From Lumbricus terrestris (taxonomy: Eukaryota; Annelida; Clitellata; Crassiclitellata; Lumbricidae), in the NCBI GenBank assembly GCA_949752735.1, contig OX457037.1:34076956-34140955 (forward strand): a stretch of DNA of 64,000 nucleotides, in the 5' to 3' direction. Position numbers and translations under genes: made by a program. Below the pieces are notes generated by a model that was not told the DNA's origin, searched no databases, and saw only the letters and a list, made by a program, of their open reading frames with translations. The first letter of the stretch is position 1; each line of letters starts with the position of its first letter. Shown piece by piece: positions 34,101 to 39,939 of the stretch.

Positions 34101-37100
34101 GGAACAGGTAACTCACTGACACGTATACAAGATAGAACTCGGCGTGACGTTCAATCTGACACCAACTTTGTAAAGATCGTACCACAAATAACAAAGTTAT
34201 GCTTTCTCGACCGGTGGATGGCCCGGTCTACCGTGGACTTCAACCAACACACGTAATACGAGCCGGTACGGCTAAACGAACACTTCACGACCCTGCTAAT
34301 GGTCGACGCGAAGACCAATAGGCGAAAGTAAAGATATTCGAAAGAGCCAAGGTTACAATCTCATACAATCGCGGGCGTATGGAGCCGCGGGTCTCCAACA
34401 CAGACCTGTACGGGGGCGGTCGCTCGCTGATGCGGCGCCGCTGGGCCGTACGCTAAGGTAAAGACGTGCGTTCGGCCAAAGACCGGGAGAAACTCTTCGC
34501 GAGTTAATACCGTCCAGACACTCACTCTCACTCGTTAACTGTCAACAGGTAAAACGTTTCACACACCAAGACGAACAGTTTGACACCAGGTTTACGTAGA
34601 TCGGACCAGGATTGACAAAGTTGTCCCGTAAACTTCTCTCTCTCTCGGGCGGTCGCTCGGTAGCAGGCCGCGACGAACTTTGCGAGCCTCTACTGATTTA
34701 CTGAGAGCCCACAGCTACTCACTCTCGTTTGGCACGGTTGTAACTAGGCAAGACGAACAGTTTGACACCAGGATTGAAAGGATCGGACCAGAACTGACAA
34801 AGTTTTCCCGTCGCCCGAAAGCCCATTGCGCGGCGATCGGCGAAGAATTCTCTACCGTTGCTGGCCTTTGCCGATTCTAGGCGAAAGACCGGGAGATCAA
34901 GTTTGCGCTACTCTCCCGTTGAAACCGTAACCGTCACTGACTAACTCTCAACAGGTAAAGTCTTCTACTCGTCAAGGCGAACAAGATTGTCGCGTAGATC
35001 GAAACAATCGGACCACAGGATACAAAGTTATTCACGCTGACACTTTTGTTGCCGGTCTTCGCTGCACCACGCGTAAGACCGGCGCGTGATCTGAGGACGA
35101 AAGTTGCGCGTAAAATGCGGAGCACCTTTGCGCGCTTCTAACGCTGAAATTATCACTCCCACACGTTAACTTTCAACACGTAAAATGTTCGCACAGACCA
35201 GACGAACAATTTGACGCCAAGATGGAGTCGATCGGATCACAGCTGCCGGAGTTGCCCGTAGAGCGAAAGCCCGTTGCGCGGCGATCGCGGACAAAAACCG
35301 TACTACTACTACTAGAAACTCCCCAACCACGTAACGCTTAATTTAAGCTGGTAGCGCACTGTACCACCCTCTACCACTTCACCAGGAACTCTCAGTAACC
35401 AACTCTTGGTATATTCACGACCACACGGACCAGACGGAGGGTTTGCCCCCGGCCTCGAAGGAATCGGACCACGGGTGACAAAGTTATCCGTACAAACACT
35501 CACGACCAAGGCAAATGACGGAGGAATTATCGACGCCCGAAGCGTTCCTGATGTGTCGGGCAGCGCCCGGGACGGTCGGTGTCCGAAGAGATGCGATCGG
35601 CAGACACTGCTGCGCGTAACACTGCTTTCGTAACTGTAATTACGCGTCGACCGGGTATGTGCCCGGTCGAACGCGGTCTGGTACACTACGCTTGACAGAA
35701 TTAAGGGGGCTGCACCCTTACTTATTTCCGCCTCTACCCGGCTGCTTACGGGCAGACTTATCGTTAACTCTCACTGGCGAAAGAAAGCGCGATGAACGTT
35801 GCACTTCCAAACCGATGAATAGACCGGAGCGCACAAGTAACTGACGTTCACAATCAAACAAGATAGACGAAAGACTCACTGGCGCCCGAAGCGCTCTCGA
35901 TTGGCTGGGAAGCGCCCGAGGCGGTCGGCGTCCGAAGAGATGCGCCTACGCCCGCACGACTTGACGGCCAAGCACGTCGAAGTCTTCACTGCACTCTTCT
36001 TCAGTATTTCACTCACTCCAACGTATTCACTTGTGCAGGGTTTTACGCGATCCGCCAAGGCAGAATGCGCAGCGCCCGAGGCACTCGGTAGCCAACGGCC
36101 GGCAGCCAAGGGGAAAGACGCGCGATGAACGATGCGCGCCCAACCCGATGCGCTGACGCGGTCAAAAGTTATCCACAGTAACAGGAGTTCACTATCAAGG
36201 TTCGAACAAGGAACTAAATGCCAGGAGGCATTCACAAGTCAAAAGGAACGAGCCACCACCAACTCTTCCGGACGCGTCGTAGCGGGGCGATGCCCAGTCG
36301 GCCGCCGCTAGATCGTCAGTACAGGTAAAACGTACAACCTCTGCGGGTGCAGATTCGATCAGATACAATATTTCGCCTTCAAATTCACCAGAAATCGCTT
36401 GGACACCAACGAACCAACGTAGCAATGTCAACTGACAGTATTCAACGTGCCTGGACTGCGTAGAGATCAATGAGAAGAACAGAGTTGATTCTCATTGACC
36501 ATGGAGTAGTCGCCACCACTCCACGTATATAGCAAAGCACCGTATGGCAGGCTTTATTCCACCGGAATATCGCTGTCTGCACGCTATACTTTGGCTTAAA
36601 ACCAATAATCGGTCTTCCGTATAGAAAAACCGTCATTAATTCGCCAAAAATCCAGTTATCGTCCGATCTTCACGATCTTTGTTTCTATCGCTTCCGAAAC
36701 GACTTCTCCTTCAGCTACGCCTTAAATTAAAGCTATCGGACCAGCCTAAAATTAATTATAGAATTAACTCTAATCCTACCTATAGGGTTTTAAGCAGAAA
36801 TTGGGCTATTTTACGCGTATAACTATTGCTATTACTCTCGCCTGCTTCCAGCTTAGTTCCACAGGCACCAAACTGTCGGTCGCGCTCTTATTGCGCATAT
36901 TTTCGTAGCGCATTTTCGCCACACAAATTAAACCTATAAGATAGACCTACAATTTTCGGCTAGGGGAGATTACGCCTTACCTATAATAGATCTAAATACA
37001 CGGTTTGGCTGCTTTAAGAGCGTAGCCGTTGCTCCCTGCCTGTTTCCAGCTCAGTTTAACAAGGCAGGCGGTCAGCGTTTCTCATATCGAACATTGTCTT

Positions 37101-39185
37101 GTGGCTGAAAACGCCACAGAGTTAGGAGGGTTGTCCGTGAGAGTAGTCCGTGGTGGTCCGGGTCGAGTTACCATAGGATCAGGATCAAATGCGTTGAGTC
37201 AAAAGGGTTGTCCGTAAGAGTAGTCCATGGTGGTCCGGGTCGAGGTACCGTATGATCAGAGGTGTGGAACAGCTACTAAGGTGGGTGTCGTCTGAGCCGG
37301 GAATTGGAGGGTGGGGATCAGATGAAACAGGATAAGAGTTCTTGAACAGGAGTGTCTTTAATTTCGAGTGAAAGGCCCGAGGTGTGATGGATAGAGGAGC
37401 CTGAGGAAGGTGATGGTGTGTGATTAGTAATGATGGGGGAGGGACTGAAAAGGATCGGAGCTCAGCAGGCAGATCATTCCAAAGGCGTGGTGCTGAGTTG
37501 GATATGGCTCGGTGCTCTTTGCGTCTAAAGCAGCGCGTGGCAGCGCGCACGGCTGTTGATAAAATTGAAACAAAATGGTTTTGCGACGAGAAGATATTCA
37601 TGGTAGATAGTTCTAAAAACACCCAAAATGATCATGTTTATGCACGTGTTAGCGAAAAACGATTTGTGAATATCCCGGCGAAACGGCGCCTTATTACAAA
37701 TGACAACAAAATATGGTAGCACGCGCTGTTCCGAGCATATAATTGAAATCGAAACCTGTACTTGTCCCATTTTTTTAATATATATACTTGAGTGAAATAT
37801 CTTTAATTTGACGCATAAAGTATAAATAAATTCCAAAAATTGGCGGAGTTATATGCATTCAAAGTTGGTTCATTTATGCTGGACCACCCTGTATATGTAA
37901 TTTATCTTATGGGGCGCGGTGGCATAGTGGGCATGTTCGTTGCCTTTCGTCCTGAGGGTTGCAGGTTCGAATCCACCTCCAGCCGCCTCGCAAGGACCTT
38001 GGGAAAGTCCTTCACTAGCAATTGACCACCGCTTCGGCATGAAACTTCGATTTAGTGGCCGCGCTGTAGTCGGGAGCGCTTCTGAGCAGATATTCAAGCG
38101 GCGCTATAACAAGTGCACATAGGCCTACGTACATAATGCGCAATGAAAAAGGCATCATTGCTTATTGAAGCAGCGCTTTTTTAACGTGCAGTTGTACACA
38201 AACTGTGCGGTTCTAAATGGATTTGTGCAGTTGTAGAGGAACTTCTGTACAGTTAAAACTAGCAAAAATTGGTCATTGTCCTCCGATTGGAAGTAATTTA
38301 CCATGGAGGATGGGAAAGAAAAGAATGGGTTGTGCAGTTCTAAAAATTCCTTAAAAACAGCCCTGTATTGAAGGTAAAAAACCTTCGCTTCAACACATGT
38401 AGAACTTTCAGCCGGACCAGACTGTGTGTGTGCTGCACGTAACTATGCAAAGACTGTCCCTATTTTCATAACTTTACTTCAGCATTATATAGTCCATGTT
38501 TGGGGCCGTCCATAAAGTACGTCACGCTATTTTTGACCATTTTTGACCCCCTCCCCCTGTCACAAACTGTCACAAATCTCGGACCCCCCCCTAAAGTACG
38601 TCACACTTTCGAGAAAAAAAAGTTAAAAACATAACCATTTACCTAACCCTATAAACCCTAGGATACTATCCCTAATCCTTCTGATAGTGACGTGTGTCCC
38701 TAAACGCTTTGATAGTGACGGGAAATCAACTTTTATCCCGCCAGCCCGGGTTTTAGACACGCCTGGCCGGGCCGGGTCGGATTTTAGGTACTAAGAACAA
38801 AAAATATAATAAAGAATTTAAAAAATAAATGTGTGACGTCACACATGGCCTGACCTCCTCCCCCCTGTCACAAACTGTCACACTTTCTTACATCCCCTCC
38901 CCCCTGGAGCTTGACGTACTTTATGGACGGCCCCTTTGCACATATTGCACACGACTAGTAGGCTTTATGTATAGGCCTACGCCTACGCTGGCATTAAAAA
39001 ATAACATGGCCTAAAAATATTATCTTCTGGCCAATAAGCTTAGATATTATGTTATTGTTTTTCAGGTGATAGACACGACCAGCAGATGCCGCTCCAGTCC
39101 AGCCTTCAGCTTTGGCATTCGACATTCTCGTTTCGCACTCGTTGGATTGCATTCTAGCTTCTCAGATCATCTCAATGACTTCTAG
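8856..39185 (+). CDS. ODF3: ODF3/CIMAP1-like SHIPPO-repeat protein, four coding exons
   Basis: Coding exons are 8856-9285, 10090-10214, 25197-25328 and 39066-39185. They join in frame (phases 1, 0, 0) to give 268 residues, close to vertebrate ODF3 (about 254). The protein carries six Pro-Gly-Pro repeats of the SHIPPO/STPGR family: SYDGPGPCY, SLGPGPCY, TIGPGPAAY, TPGPNAY, TPGPGAY and KPGPGAH. It ends with the family's C-terminal SFGIRHS motif. Proteins of this family bind microtubules of cilia and sperm flagella (outer dense fibre protein 3, now CIMAP1). The ATG at 8856 follows an in-frame stop at 8817. The gene is 30 kb long only because introns 2 (15.0 kb) and 3 (13.7 kb) are packed with transposons; both retain plausible GT...AG borders, so the gene may still be expressed. 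The exact paralogue in the CIMAP group is not decided. Confidence 0.88.
9299..9541. repeat. interrupted (CTGT)n / pyrimidine-rich microsatellite
   Basis: It is made of CTGT runs at both ends and a CT-rich middle, within intron 1 of the ODF3-like gene. The frames that cross it (poly-Ser/Leu/Cys/Val) are artefacts. Confidence 0.85.
10090..10214 (+). CDS. ODF3: ODF3-like exon 2
   Basis: The acceptor is TTGCAG|GA. The exon completes the TPGPNAY repeat and encodes the segment ending ALGCFNEDKAK, with donor AAAG|GTACAC in phase 0. Confidence 0.85.
10280..10338. repeat. 59-bp perfect-arm hairpin
   Basis: Two nested inverted pairs (CCCTATCAG with CTGATAGGG, and TGGCTATCACTG with CAGTGATAGCCA) could fold into a 21-bp stem interrupted by one one-sided 8-nt bulge. 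It is probably a minimal foldback/MITE relic, 65 bp inside intron 2 of the ODF3-like gene. Confidence 0.6.
10441..10576. repeat. (TATG)n microsatellite, about 34 units
   Basis: Pure tetranucleotide repeat. It continues on the far side of LTR element 1 (17935-17973), so it is the target that this element split. The Met-Tyr-Val-Cys and Thr-Tyr-Ile-His frames through it are not genes. Confidence 0.95.
10577..11134 (-). repeat. LTR element 1, 3' LTR
   Basis: On the element's own strand it reads TAATGTGAGC...GGTTGACA. The sequence is the same as 17377-17934 at an offset of exactly 6,800 bases. It contains a (CTGT)n-like stretch and CG-rich core near 10980-11030. Confidence 0.92.
11135..11151 (-). 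other. polypurine tract of LTR element 1
   Basis: On the minus strand this is a run of 17 purines ending in GGAGGGAGG directly before the 3' LTR, the position where plus-strand DNA synthesis is primed. Confidence 0.75.
11245..16860 (-). CDS. Gag-Pol polyprotein of LTR element 1, interrupted by one in-frame TAG
   Basis: The frame begins at 16860 with a long charged coiled coil (repeats of KEEKRRQED, residues about 90-330). A SCAN-like capsid follows (about 365-540), then a CX2CX4HX4C zinc knuckle (CHNCQSDRHLIKDC, about 634-647), an aspartic protease with DSG (about 754), the integrase HHCC finger (about 1023-1064) and the integrase D, D, E residues (about 1093, 1153, 1190). A TAG at 13228-13230 stops the frame inside integrase. 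The same frame resumes at once and encodes the integrase C-terminus, reverse transcriptase (YVDD, near 12040) and RNase H (near 11390-11590), ending at 11245. Integrase before reverse transcriptase in a Ty3/gypsy element is the hallmark of the Gmr1 group. The stop lies inside a domain, not at a gag/pol junction, so I read it as an inactivating mutation. Confidence 0.9.
17175..17318. repeat. 18-bp tandem repeat, 8 units
   Basis: Units of GAAAATATTCCTCCNANT lie in the leader between the primer site and gag of LTR element 1. On the minus strand they would encode a six-residue repeat (EEYFQL/S) in an 81-codon upstream frame (17071-17316). I do not call that frame a gene. Confidence 0.85.
17356..17373 (-). 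other. primer binding site of LTR element 1 (tRNA-Leu type)
   Basis: Three bases inside the 5' LTR, the minus strand reads TGGTGGCAGCGGTGGGAT. This is complementary to the 3' end of a typical animal tRNA-Leu including the CCA tail. Confidence 0.85.
17377..17934 (-). repeat. LTR element 1, 5' LTR
   Basis: This is the upstream LTR in the element's orientation, matching 10577-11134 base for base as far as I could compare. The outer edge abuts the remaining (TATG)n target. Confidence 0.92.
17935..17973. repeat. (TATG)n spacer between two LTR retrotransposons
   Basis: About nine units of the microsatellite separate the outer LTRs of element 1 and element 2. Confidence 0.9.
17974..18421 (+). repeat. 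LTR element 2, 5' LTR
   Basis: It contains a TATTTAAAG box at about 18059 that could serve as a core promoter, and an AATAAA near 18344 that could serve for polyadenylation. The short frames inside it recur in the other LTR because the LTRs are copies. Confidence 0.92.
18424..18440 (+). other. primer binding site of LTR element 2 (tRNA not settled)
   Basis: TGGGGTCTCTCGGGATT begins two bases after the 5' LTR. The TGG start fits a tRNA CCA end. The flanking GGGG and CGGGATT resemble the complement of tRNA-Pro with a shortened middle, but the match is imperfect. Confidence 0.55.
18749..23530 (+). CDS. Gag-Pol polyprotein of LTR element 2, 1,593 aa
   Basis: One uninterrupted frame starts at ATG 18749, 327 bases after the LTR. 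Order: charged coiled coil (residues about 60-160); capsid with clear SCAN-like features (YRKKFRGLRK, FQRWIEG, LMEQFVQALP, about 185-345); zinc knuckle CAFCRAPGHTKPSC (about 425-438); aspartic protease DSG (about 504); integrase HHCC finger (about 749-790) and D, D, E residues (MDIVGPL about 818, SDCGSEF about 880, CERFHRT about 915); reverse transcriptase with YLDD (about 1329); RNase H (VDAS about 1476, FTDHKP about 1542). Integrase precedes reverse transcriptase as in copia elements although both enzymes are of Ty3/gypsy type. All catalytic residues that I can place are present, so the protein may be functional. Confidence 0.95.
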   Translation: MASLEEELIPEFGDVRDIPSDTLRLVSETYGEEVEDVSRSQVRRMAMKPLSPKLGSAAWKLKAQAKKEEAELERLHLKEDREWEREKERMRFEEKKMQIEAEREEKKMQIEAEENKLRIAAEENKLRIEAEETKRRFDMEEKRMNMEFEKQRLEMDGRRIEGGGAVERPAHGNEDLRFGAALKFVPKFDSADIEHYFAAFEQAMTLHQIPMGKWSSLLQPQLSGKAAKVFAALSLEECVQYDIVKSALLTAYERIPEFYRKKFRGLRKEPRETYANYAFRLQSPFQRWIEGTNSWEELAKFKEVILMEQFVQALPIEVHRWLIDKSPDTVASAARLADEYAVLYKQGPNHYSGGFRRDFFDRTRGFSSDESEKKDVWERQGVGYKDGTRRDTNWGRRSPQRGTYGFNKPVRENDDVTGFGEPVTCAFCRAPGHTKPSCWKLKRKEGTQMENWRGAKPVGLVQTVSAPVKPQSFPKPIESVDKLYAPFCVIGCVIDHEGARKEAVFLRDSGALQSLVSNEWLNEHEFVHMNETRLLRGISGSIVECPLVKVNVDCAFVQGEVLCCLMTSLPMAGVHCIVGNDTALAGQVLEVAVTTRAQARAHAVRQSERETAVCSEAAPEQSEIVGQSTESADQERTPGEIIDRQVERMNFDEGDLSSLFAATESVVTERSELYVSRQELILRQRRCPELRPLYAQVDETVSVGGRVQPYALVDEVLVRRWEEKCTPLGMGVVQIVVPRDLRQKLLHVAHDIPAAGHLGTRKTLDRLTKHFWWPHVNRDVREYCRSCDVCQRLGKGNRNYRAPMVSMPVMEEVFQRLAMDIVGPLSVCEGTGNRFILTVIDLASHFPFAFPLKNHTAQDVAKCLCEVFSLFGFPKELLSDCGSEFMSDLMQVFVHECGIVQLKTSPYRPQTNGSCERFHRTMKDMLKALAETYPGSWDAMLPWILFAYREVPVQGTGFSAFDLMYGRDVRGMLQLMKEEWLAKDVVHEVSGKNVIDYVLQLRERMRVGLKLAGENAVDAKSKSKQLYDKQSRAVSFEEGEKVLLLIPLVGKPLQTKYCGPYVVVRRLGPVDYLVSTPDRRKTERVVHVNLMKRYVDRMDVVYERPNEEVVASVLVVNPDVRMNDVTLEDKVLQCEVSAECRAELRDVLHDFAHVFSEVPGKTSMVSHRIDLVEGARPVRQYPYRLNPEKMARVDKEANQLLEAGIIEESESPWAAPMVLVPKPNGTDRLCTDFRKLNGLSVPDPFPMPRVEVLIDRVGQSRFITKLDMTKGYWQIPMHPESVPLTAFVTPKGHYQWKYMSFGLKNAPASFSRLITKVLNGLNEFCDAYLDDIIIFSLAWSDHLVHLRKVLSRIADACLTLNLAKCVFANASVDFLGHHIGIVGVQPRLKKVEAVLKFPRPATKKQVQSFLGLAGYYQRYLPHFSDITLPLTALTKKGIPFRWNEEAEVAFLDLKSRLASRPILIPPDFTKQFCVGVDASQFCLGACLFQMKDGLEHPICYLSRKLLPQEIRYSTIEKEALALMVALRAFSVYFGSAVVLVFTDHKPLQFIHQMANKNMKLLRWSLELEQYNLDIRHRPGEWNVLPDILSRPSA
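23646..23820. repeat. 49-bp tandem repeat, about 3.5 units
   Basis: Units begin CAATGGAACATTCTGTCA at 23646, 23695, 23744 and 23793. They lie in the 3' untranslated part of LTR element 2, between the gag-pol stop and the polypurine tract. Confidence 0.9.
24215..24228 (+). other. polypurine tract of LTR element 2
   Basis: A G-rich run (GGTGGGGGGGTA) sits directly before the 3' LTR. Confidence 0.7.
24229..24676 (+). repeat. LTR element 2, 3' LTR
   Basis: Same 448 bases as 17974-18421 at an offset of 6,255. It is followed by the target duplication ATGT. Confidence 0.92.
24681..25196. other. remainder of ODF3-like intron 2
   Basis: Nothing coding is visible. It holds another (TATG)n run (about 25114-25148) and a (TA)n run (about 25157-25181) just before the exon 3 acceptor, so the branch point/polypyrimidine region of this acceptor is unusually AT-rich. 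Confidence 0.6.
25197..25328 (+). CDS. ODF3: ODF3-like exon 3
   Basis: The acceptor is ATGCAG|ACG in phase 0. The exon encodes the TPGPGAY and KPGPGAH repeats and ends at GAA before donor GTATAT. A MITE starts only eight bases into the following intron. Confidence 0.85.
25337..25766. mobile_element. Harbinger-like MITE, copy 1 (430 bp)
   Basis: The ends are GGGGCCGTCTATAAAGTACG and its inverted counterpart CGTACTTTATGGACGGCCCC. The flanks are TTA (25334-25336 and 25767-25769), a 3-bp duplication as in PIF/Harbinger elements. The interior is C-rich near the ends and has no coding frame. A closely similar copy lies at 38502-38934 in the same intron. Confidence 0.8.
26010..26158 (+). repeat. 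inverted-repeat partner of 37740-37890, left copy
   Basis: It begins AGGGTGGTCCAGCATAAATG and matches the reverse complement of the sequence ending at 37890 over at least 130 bases. Homology resumes at about 26331 (TATGCTCGGAACAGCGC) after an intervening LINE 3' end, so this is one older repeat interrupted by a later insertion. Confidence 0.7.
26160..26330 (-). mobile_element. LINE family A 3' end, minus strand
   Basis: On the minus strand it ends with GCGCTTTAGAAAT and a (TTACGA)n tail. The same 3' end occurs at 30.66 and 54.7 kb and, with its reverse transcriptase tail, at 37.1-37.6 kb. Confidence 0.6.
26606..27505. mobile_element. non-autonomous hAT element, 900 bp, with 8-bp target duplication
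   Basis: The termini are TAGGGCTGCCAAC and GTTGGCAGCCCTA. The 8-bp GTGTCCGA lies on both sides (26598-26605 and 27506-27513). Subterminal CCGGGAC words are repeated near the right end. The minus frame at 26673-27044 (123 codons) is hydrophobic, resembles nothing I recognise and is not called. Confidence 0.85.
27579..30501. mobile_element. TIR element whose interior is a satellite array (2,923 bp)
   Basis: Perfect 15-bp inverted termini (CAGTGTTTAATCTAG at 27579-27593 and its complement at 30487-30501) are followed inward by G-tracts. The flanks show a 9-bp duplication GTCATTCAG (27570-27578 and 30502-30510); the match extends to 11 bases if the terminal C/G pair is counted as target. A long duplication and short TIR suggest a Mutator- or hAT-like mobiliser; the class is not settled. 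Almost all of the interior is the satellite described next. Confidence 0.8.
27720..30290. repeat. 86-bp satellite array, about 30 units, with 257-bp higher-order period
   Basis: Each unit runs CCCATTAGAAACTTTTTGAA ... GCATTTTAAGG ... ACAAAATAGCTGTACTTTTTCAGTG. Three unit types alternate; the diagnostic TGTCGTCTTA variant recurs at 27771, 28028, 28285, 28714, 28971 and 29228, i.e. every 257 bases or 257 plus two extra units. Units become more diverged toward the right end (29.5-30.3 kb). No open frame or RNA gene is evident. Confidence 0.95.
30511..31163. other. unexplained flank with a short minus-strand frame
   Basis: It contains the LINE family A 3' end at 30656-30770 with a (TCGTAA)n tail, and a 113-codon minus frame at 30733-31074 starting MVRKRPEHSEERAKLAAAKR. 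The frame is basic and low in complexity; I recognise no family and it partly overlaps LINE sequence, so it is not called as a gene. Confidence 0.4.
30656..30770 (-). mobile_element. LINE family A 3' end, minus strand
   Basis: Same 3' end and (TTACGA)n tail as at 26160-26330, truncated to about 110 bases. Confidence 0.55.
31170..33358. mobile_element. unclassified TIR element with 6-bp target duplication (2,189 bp)
   Basis: The termini are GTATACCCCGCAGTCGATCG and its complement, continuing into arrays of CGATCGACTCG on both sides (about 31185-31385 and 33120-33345, units of about 70-76 bp). ACTCTA flanks both ends (31164-31169 and 33359-33364). The centre (31430-32560) is a degenerate tandem array of about 80-bp units. 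No transposase frame is visible. Confidence 0.8.
31430..32560. repeat. degenerate ~80-bp tandem array with CRE-type palindromes
   Basis: Units carry GTAGATCTGTATCATAATCG, then AGTGACGTCACAATAGGCC. The full palindrome TGACGTCA occurs near 31911, 31998, 32072, 32150, 32229 and 32468; other units have one-base variants. It lies inside the TIR element at 31170-33358. Confidence 0.75.
33365..37126. other. GC-richer region with degenerate ~200-bp tandem repeats
   Basis: A core like GATCGGACCAGAACTGACAAAGTT recurs near 34009, 34593, 34771, 34993, 35236 and 35462, about 180-240 bases apart where neighbouring copies are preserved, each preceded by CGAACAGTTTGACACC-like words. A different pair of about 200-bp units (CCTGCTTCCAGCTTAG / CCTGTTTCCAGCTCAG) lies at 36840-37100. 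Frames here are short and disagree between units. I cannot assign it to a known element. Confidence 0.5.
37127..37560 (-). mobile_element. LINE family A 3' part with reverse transcriptase C-terminus
   Basis: The minus frame contains NSAPRLWNDLPAELRSFS and FHSKLKTLLFKNSYPV, the usual C-terminal end of the ORF2 protein of CR1/L2-type LINEs. The 3' part (GGGTTGTCCGTGAGAGTAG) is present twice in tandem at 37128 and 37205. Confidence 0.65.
37700..37890 (-). repeat. inverted-repeat partner of 26010-26158, right copy
   Basis: Read on the minus strand from 37890 it repeats AGGGTGGTCCAGCATAAATG and the following bases, including TATGCTCGGAACAGCGC. The two copies have no matching target duplication, so they are more likely independent insertions than the ends of one 11.9-kb element. 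Confidence 0.65.
37908..38115 (+). mobile_element. tRNA-derived SINE
   Basis: The head has a pol III A box (GGTGGCATAGTGGGC) and B box (GGTTCGAATCC) at tRNA-like spacing, and the body (CGCTTCGGCATGAA, GTAGTCGGGAGCGCTTCTGA) recurs in the copies at 39.5, 39.7 and 58.3 kb. Confidence 0.75.
38502..38934. mobile_element. Harbinger-like MITE, copy 2 (433 bp)
   Basis: Same family and orientation as 25337-25766, with ends GGGGCCGTCCATAAAGTACG and complement and a TTT duplication (38499-38501 and 38935-38937). It ends 131 bases before the last ODF3-like exon. Confidence 0.8.
39066..39185 (+). CDS. ODF3: ODF3-like exon 4 (terminal)
   Basis: The acceptor TTTTTCAG|GTG joins in phase 0. The exon encodes 39 residues with the family's C-terminal PAFSFGIRHS motif, then TAG. 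The tail after the motif is longer and different from vertebrate ODF3. Confidence 0.85.
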   Translation: MIDTTSRCRSSPAFSFGIRHSRFALVGLHSSFSDHLNDF

Positions 39186-39527
39186 GACTTTTCCCATACT
39201 ATTATACACCTATTATAGGCCTAAGACTATGATCAGATATGTAATATTGTGATGAAGACTATATATATATATATATAGTCAATGGATGTTTAGTAATTAA
39301 CAATTACGACGAAGATGACGATCGATGATGACGATAACAATAATTATAATAACAGCAATAATTATAATAGCAGTAGCCTAATATCTATTAAAAAAGCCTA
39401 ATAGTAGACCTAATTTTAGTTAAGCAGTGAGAAAAATCAAGAAAGTCTAACATTAAATTTTAGTAGGCCTTTTTCAGTTCGCTAATTTGCTATGTTTAAT
39501 TGCCTGCGTATGGGCCTATTATTGACT
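39186..39527. other. intergenic, no recognisable feature
   Basis: AT-rich sequence with a (TA)n run at about 39261-39278 and ATA/AAT-rich stretches downstream of the ODF3-like stop. No clear AATAAA was picked out. Confidence 0.5.
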
Positions 39528-39650
39528 AGTGGGCACGTTACGCGTATACCTTTCGTCCTGAGGGTTGCAGGTTCGAATCCACCTCCAGCCGCCTCGCAAG
39601 GACCTTGGGAAAGTCCACTAGCAATTGACCAGCGCTTCGGCATGAACTGG
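39528..39650 (+). mobile_element. tRNA-derived SINE, truncated
   Basis: It shares the B box GGTTCGAATCC and the following AGCCGCCTCGCAAGGACCTT with the copy at 37908-38115, but the A-box region is altered and the 3' part is cut. Confidence 0.65.
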
Positions 39651-39664
39651 ACTCGTGGGCACAT

Positions 39665-39895
39665 TTGCTTAAATTTCTTGCATTTGCTGTAGCGCCCCTC
39701 CAAGCTCGGTATTCACAAGCGCTCCAGACTACAGCGCGGACATCGCATCGAGGTTTCACTCAGAAGCGCACGAGCAATTGTAAGTGAAGGTCTTGCTCAA
39801 GATCCCTACGCAGCGGTTTGAGGTGAATTCGAACTTGGAACTCCCCAGCTATAATTAAGACACCAAACCCACCATTGCACCACATTGGCCTACCT
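39665..39895 (-). mobile_element. tRNA-derived SINE, minus strand
   Basis: On the minus strand it has TGGTGCAATGGTGGG (A box), AAGTTCGAATTC (B box) and the family body. It lies tail to tail with the truncated copy at 39528-39650. Confidence 0.65.
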
Positions 39896-39939
39896 ACTGA
39901 ACGCGGCTCACTTGGAAACGAGTACTGGGCAATGCCACG

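Noticed and set aside
26010..37890. Single 11.9-kb TIR transposon
   Set aside because: The inverted ends lack a matching target duplication and no transposase, integrase or polymerase genes lie between; kept only as a lower-interest possibility.
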